DNA of 30,397 nt from Thaumarchaeota archaeon SCGC AAA007-O23 (GTDB taxonomy: Archaea; Thermoproteota; Nitrososphaeria; Nitrososphaerales; Nitrosopumilaceae): assembly GCA_000402075.1 (NCBI GenBank), contig ARWO01000014.1, positions 1-30,397 of the forward strand, written 5' to 3'. A program made the translations under genes and the position numbers. A model generated the notes under the pieces. The model did no database searches, was not told where the DNA came from, and worked only from the letters and a program-made list of their open reading frames with translations. Shown here in pieces: positions 29,437 through 30,397 of the stretch (positions within the stretch are counted from its first letter, which is position 1; each line of letters opens with the position of its first letter).

Positions 29437-30397
29437 TTGCCATACACAGGCATCGTCAAGTATCACGTTAAACTATCGTTTGAAGTCGACGGTCTGGTTG
29501 AGCGAGCAGACATTATAGGGGCTGTATTCGGTCAAACTGAGGGTCTCTTAGGCCCTGAGATGAATCTGAATGAGCTTCAGCGTGTGTCTAAGGTTGGTAG
29601 AATTGAAGTAGACATCAAAGCTACTGAAAACACTACTTCTGGTACCGCATTACTTCCAATGAGTACTGATGTTGATACTTGTGCGTTAATTGCAGCTGCA
29701 ATTGAAAGTATAGACAAGGTCGGTCCATTTGACTGCAAGTTTAAGCTTGACTTTATTGATGATGTCCGAGCCACAAAAAAGGAAGACATTGTACGCAGAG
29801 CGAAGGAGATCAAACAGAAATGGTCTACCAAATCTGTTAGTGAAGGAGACACCATGCTAAAAGATGTTCATGAGGGTTCTGCAGGCAAAATTACTACATA
29901 TGGACCGAACAAGCTTCCATGTAGTACAGGAGTTTTTGATTCATCATGGGTAATTCTTGTTGAGGGTAGAGCGGACATCTTAAATTTATTGAGAGCTGGT
30001 TATGATAATGCTTTAGCTATCGAAGGTGCAAAGATTGATGAAACTATCAAAGACCTTTGTGCAAAAAAAGATAAAGTGGTGGCATTTTTAGACGGTGACA
30101 GGGCTGGAGGATTTATTCTCAAAGAGTTAAAGTCAGTTGTTAACATTGATCTTGAGCTTCGTGCAGATGAAGGTGTTGAAGTGGAAGAATTAACCCCTCA
30201 GCGTATTGCAGATATTCTAAAGGCTGTAACAGATGATGTAAAACAACAAACCGCTGAACAGAAAGAAGTAAGTGAAGCCGATAAGCCATTAGCAGAGGCT
30301 ACAAGCAAAGTGTATCAAGATCTAAACGAAACACTGGAAGCTGTAGGGCTTGATTCTGATAACAGTCAATTATTCAAAGTCCCTATTAGTGAGCTGG
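29437..30397 (+). CDS. dnaG: archaeal DnaG primase/exosome-associated protein, partial (right edge)
   Basis: The frame from TTG 29437 stays open for 320 codons to the window end. The N-terminal domain YHVKLSFEVDGLVERADIIG is the archaeal DnaG signature, continuing with AVFGQTEGLLGPEMNLNELQ and KVGRIEVDI. The Toprim catalytic site is complete: ILVEGRAD with Glu176 and AFLDGDRAGG with Asp219/Asp221. In archaea the protein makes short RNA primers in vitro and is also a subunit of the RNA exosome. The C-terminal helicase/exosome-binding part, if present, lies beyond the window. A Shine-Dalgarno site marks the start; ATG 29426 is in another frame. Confidence 0.93.
   Translation, partial: MPYTGIVKYHVKLSFEVDGLVERADIIGAVFGQTEGLLGPEMNLNELQRVSKVGRIEVDIKATENTTSGTALLPMSTDVDTCALIAAAIESIDKVGPFDCKFKLDFIDDVRATKKEDIVRRAKEIKQKWSTKSVSEGDTMLKDVHEGSAGKITTYGPNKLPCSTGVFDSSWVILVEGRADILNLLRAGYDNALAIEGAKIDETIKDLCAKKDKVVAFLDGDRAGGFILKELKSVVNIDLELRADEGVEVEELTPQRIADILKAVTDDVKQQTAEQKEVSEADKPLAEATSKVYQDLNETLEAVGLDSDNSQLFKVPISEL

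Noticed and set aside
29577..29855. Minus-strand open frame inside dnaG
   Set aside because: Antisense to the conserved N-terminal domain of DnaG; no independent support.
1..30397. CRISPR array, insertion sequence, prophage or integrated element
   Set aside because: No regularly spaced repeats, transposase/integrase motifs, or long terminal repeats were seen; gene content is core chromosomal.

Overview
The window comes from a low-GC archaeon, almost certainly a Nitrosopumilus-like ammonia-oxidising member of the Thaumarchaeota (Nitrososphaerota). Pointers are a eukaryote-type DNA topoisomerase IB (a thaumarchaeal hallmark), archaeal ribosomal proteins S30e and L21e, RNA polymerase subunit F, RadA, Nop5/fibrillarin, an alpha proteasome subunit, an archaeal DnaG, and a neighbouring pair matching the thaumarchaeal hydroxypropionate/hydroxybutyrate (HP/HB) carbon-fixation cycle: an ADP-forming acyl-CoA synthetase followed by an enoyl-CoA hydratase. 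Most lead genes have a TATA-like box about 25-30 nt before the start codon and no Shine-Dalgarno site, which implies mostly leaderless transcripts. GTG and TTG starts are frequent. The window is chromosomal core; I see no insertion sequence, prophage, CRISPR array or rRNA.

Layout. 1-5.4 kb: a partial AMMECR1-MEMO fusion gene (left edge), a tiny membrane protein, a split-barrel flavin-type protein, tRNA methyltransferase Trm1, RNase HII, and the C/D-box RNP pair fibrillarin/Nop5. 5.4-9.2 kb: pyrDK (pyrimidine synthesis), a B12-type radical SAM protein of unknown function, and S30e. 9.2-12.9 kb: radA with an operator-like palindrome at its start, then the operon L21e - rpoF - DUF655 - rsmA - HemK-like methyltransferase. 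12.8-17.7 kb: isocitrate dehydrogenase-like gene, a 41-aa C2HC zinc finger, a metallophosphoesterase, tRNA-Ser(GCT), a 53-aa zinc ribbon, a 57-aa coiled coil, a SirB1-like protein, a protein with a metallopeptidase-like but altered motif, and an intron-containing tRNA-Met. 17.7-23.6 kb: a 55-aa coiled coil, topoisomerase IB, an SDR oxidoreductase, a 64-aa basic protein, a solitary DNA methyltransferase preceded by a perfect 16-bp palindrome, TatA/B, a UbiE/MenG-like methyltransferase and psmA. 23.7-30.4 kb: a PPOX protein, glutamate dehydrogenase, a small Toprim protein, the two HP/HB-cycle genes, an IscA-type protein with an unusual metal-ligand-rich N-terminus, and dnaG (cut by the right edge).

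Functionally the window mixes information processing (tRNA/rRNA modification, ribosome, RNAP, recombination, topology, primase) with central carbon and nitrogen metabolism. The most notable structural points are the G7 tract at the AMMECR1/MEMO junction (one base fewer would give two genes overlapping as TAATG), a well-formed bulge-helix-bulge intron at the non-canonical position 30/31 of tRNA-Met, operator-like palindromes over the presumed start sites of radA and the DNA methyltransferase, several micro-genes below 60 aa, and the fact that all seven convergent gene pairs touch or overlap at their stop codons.
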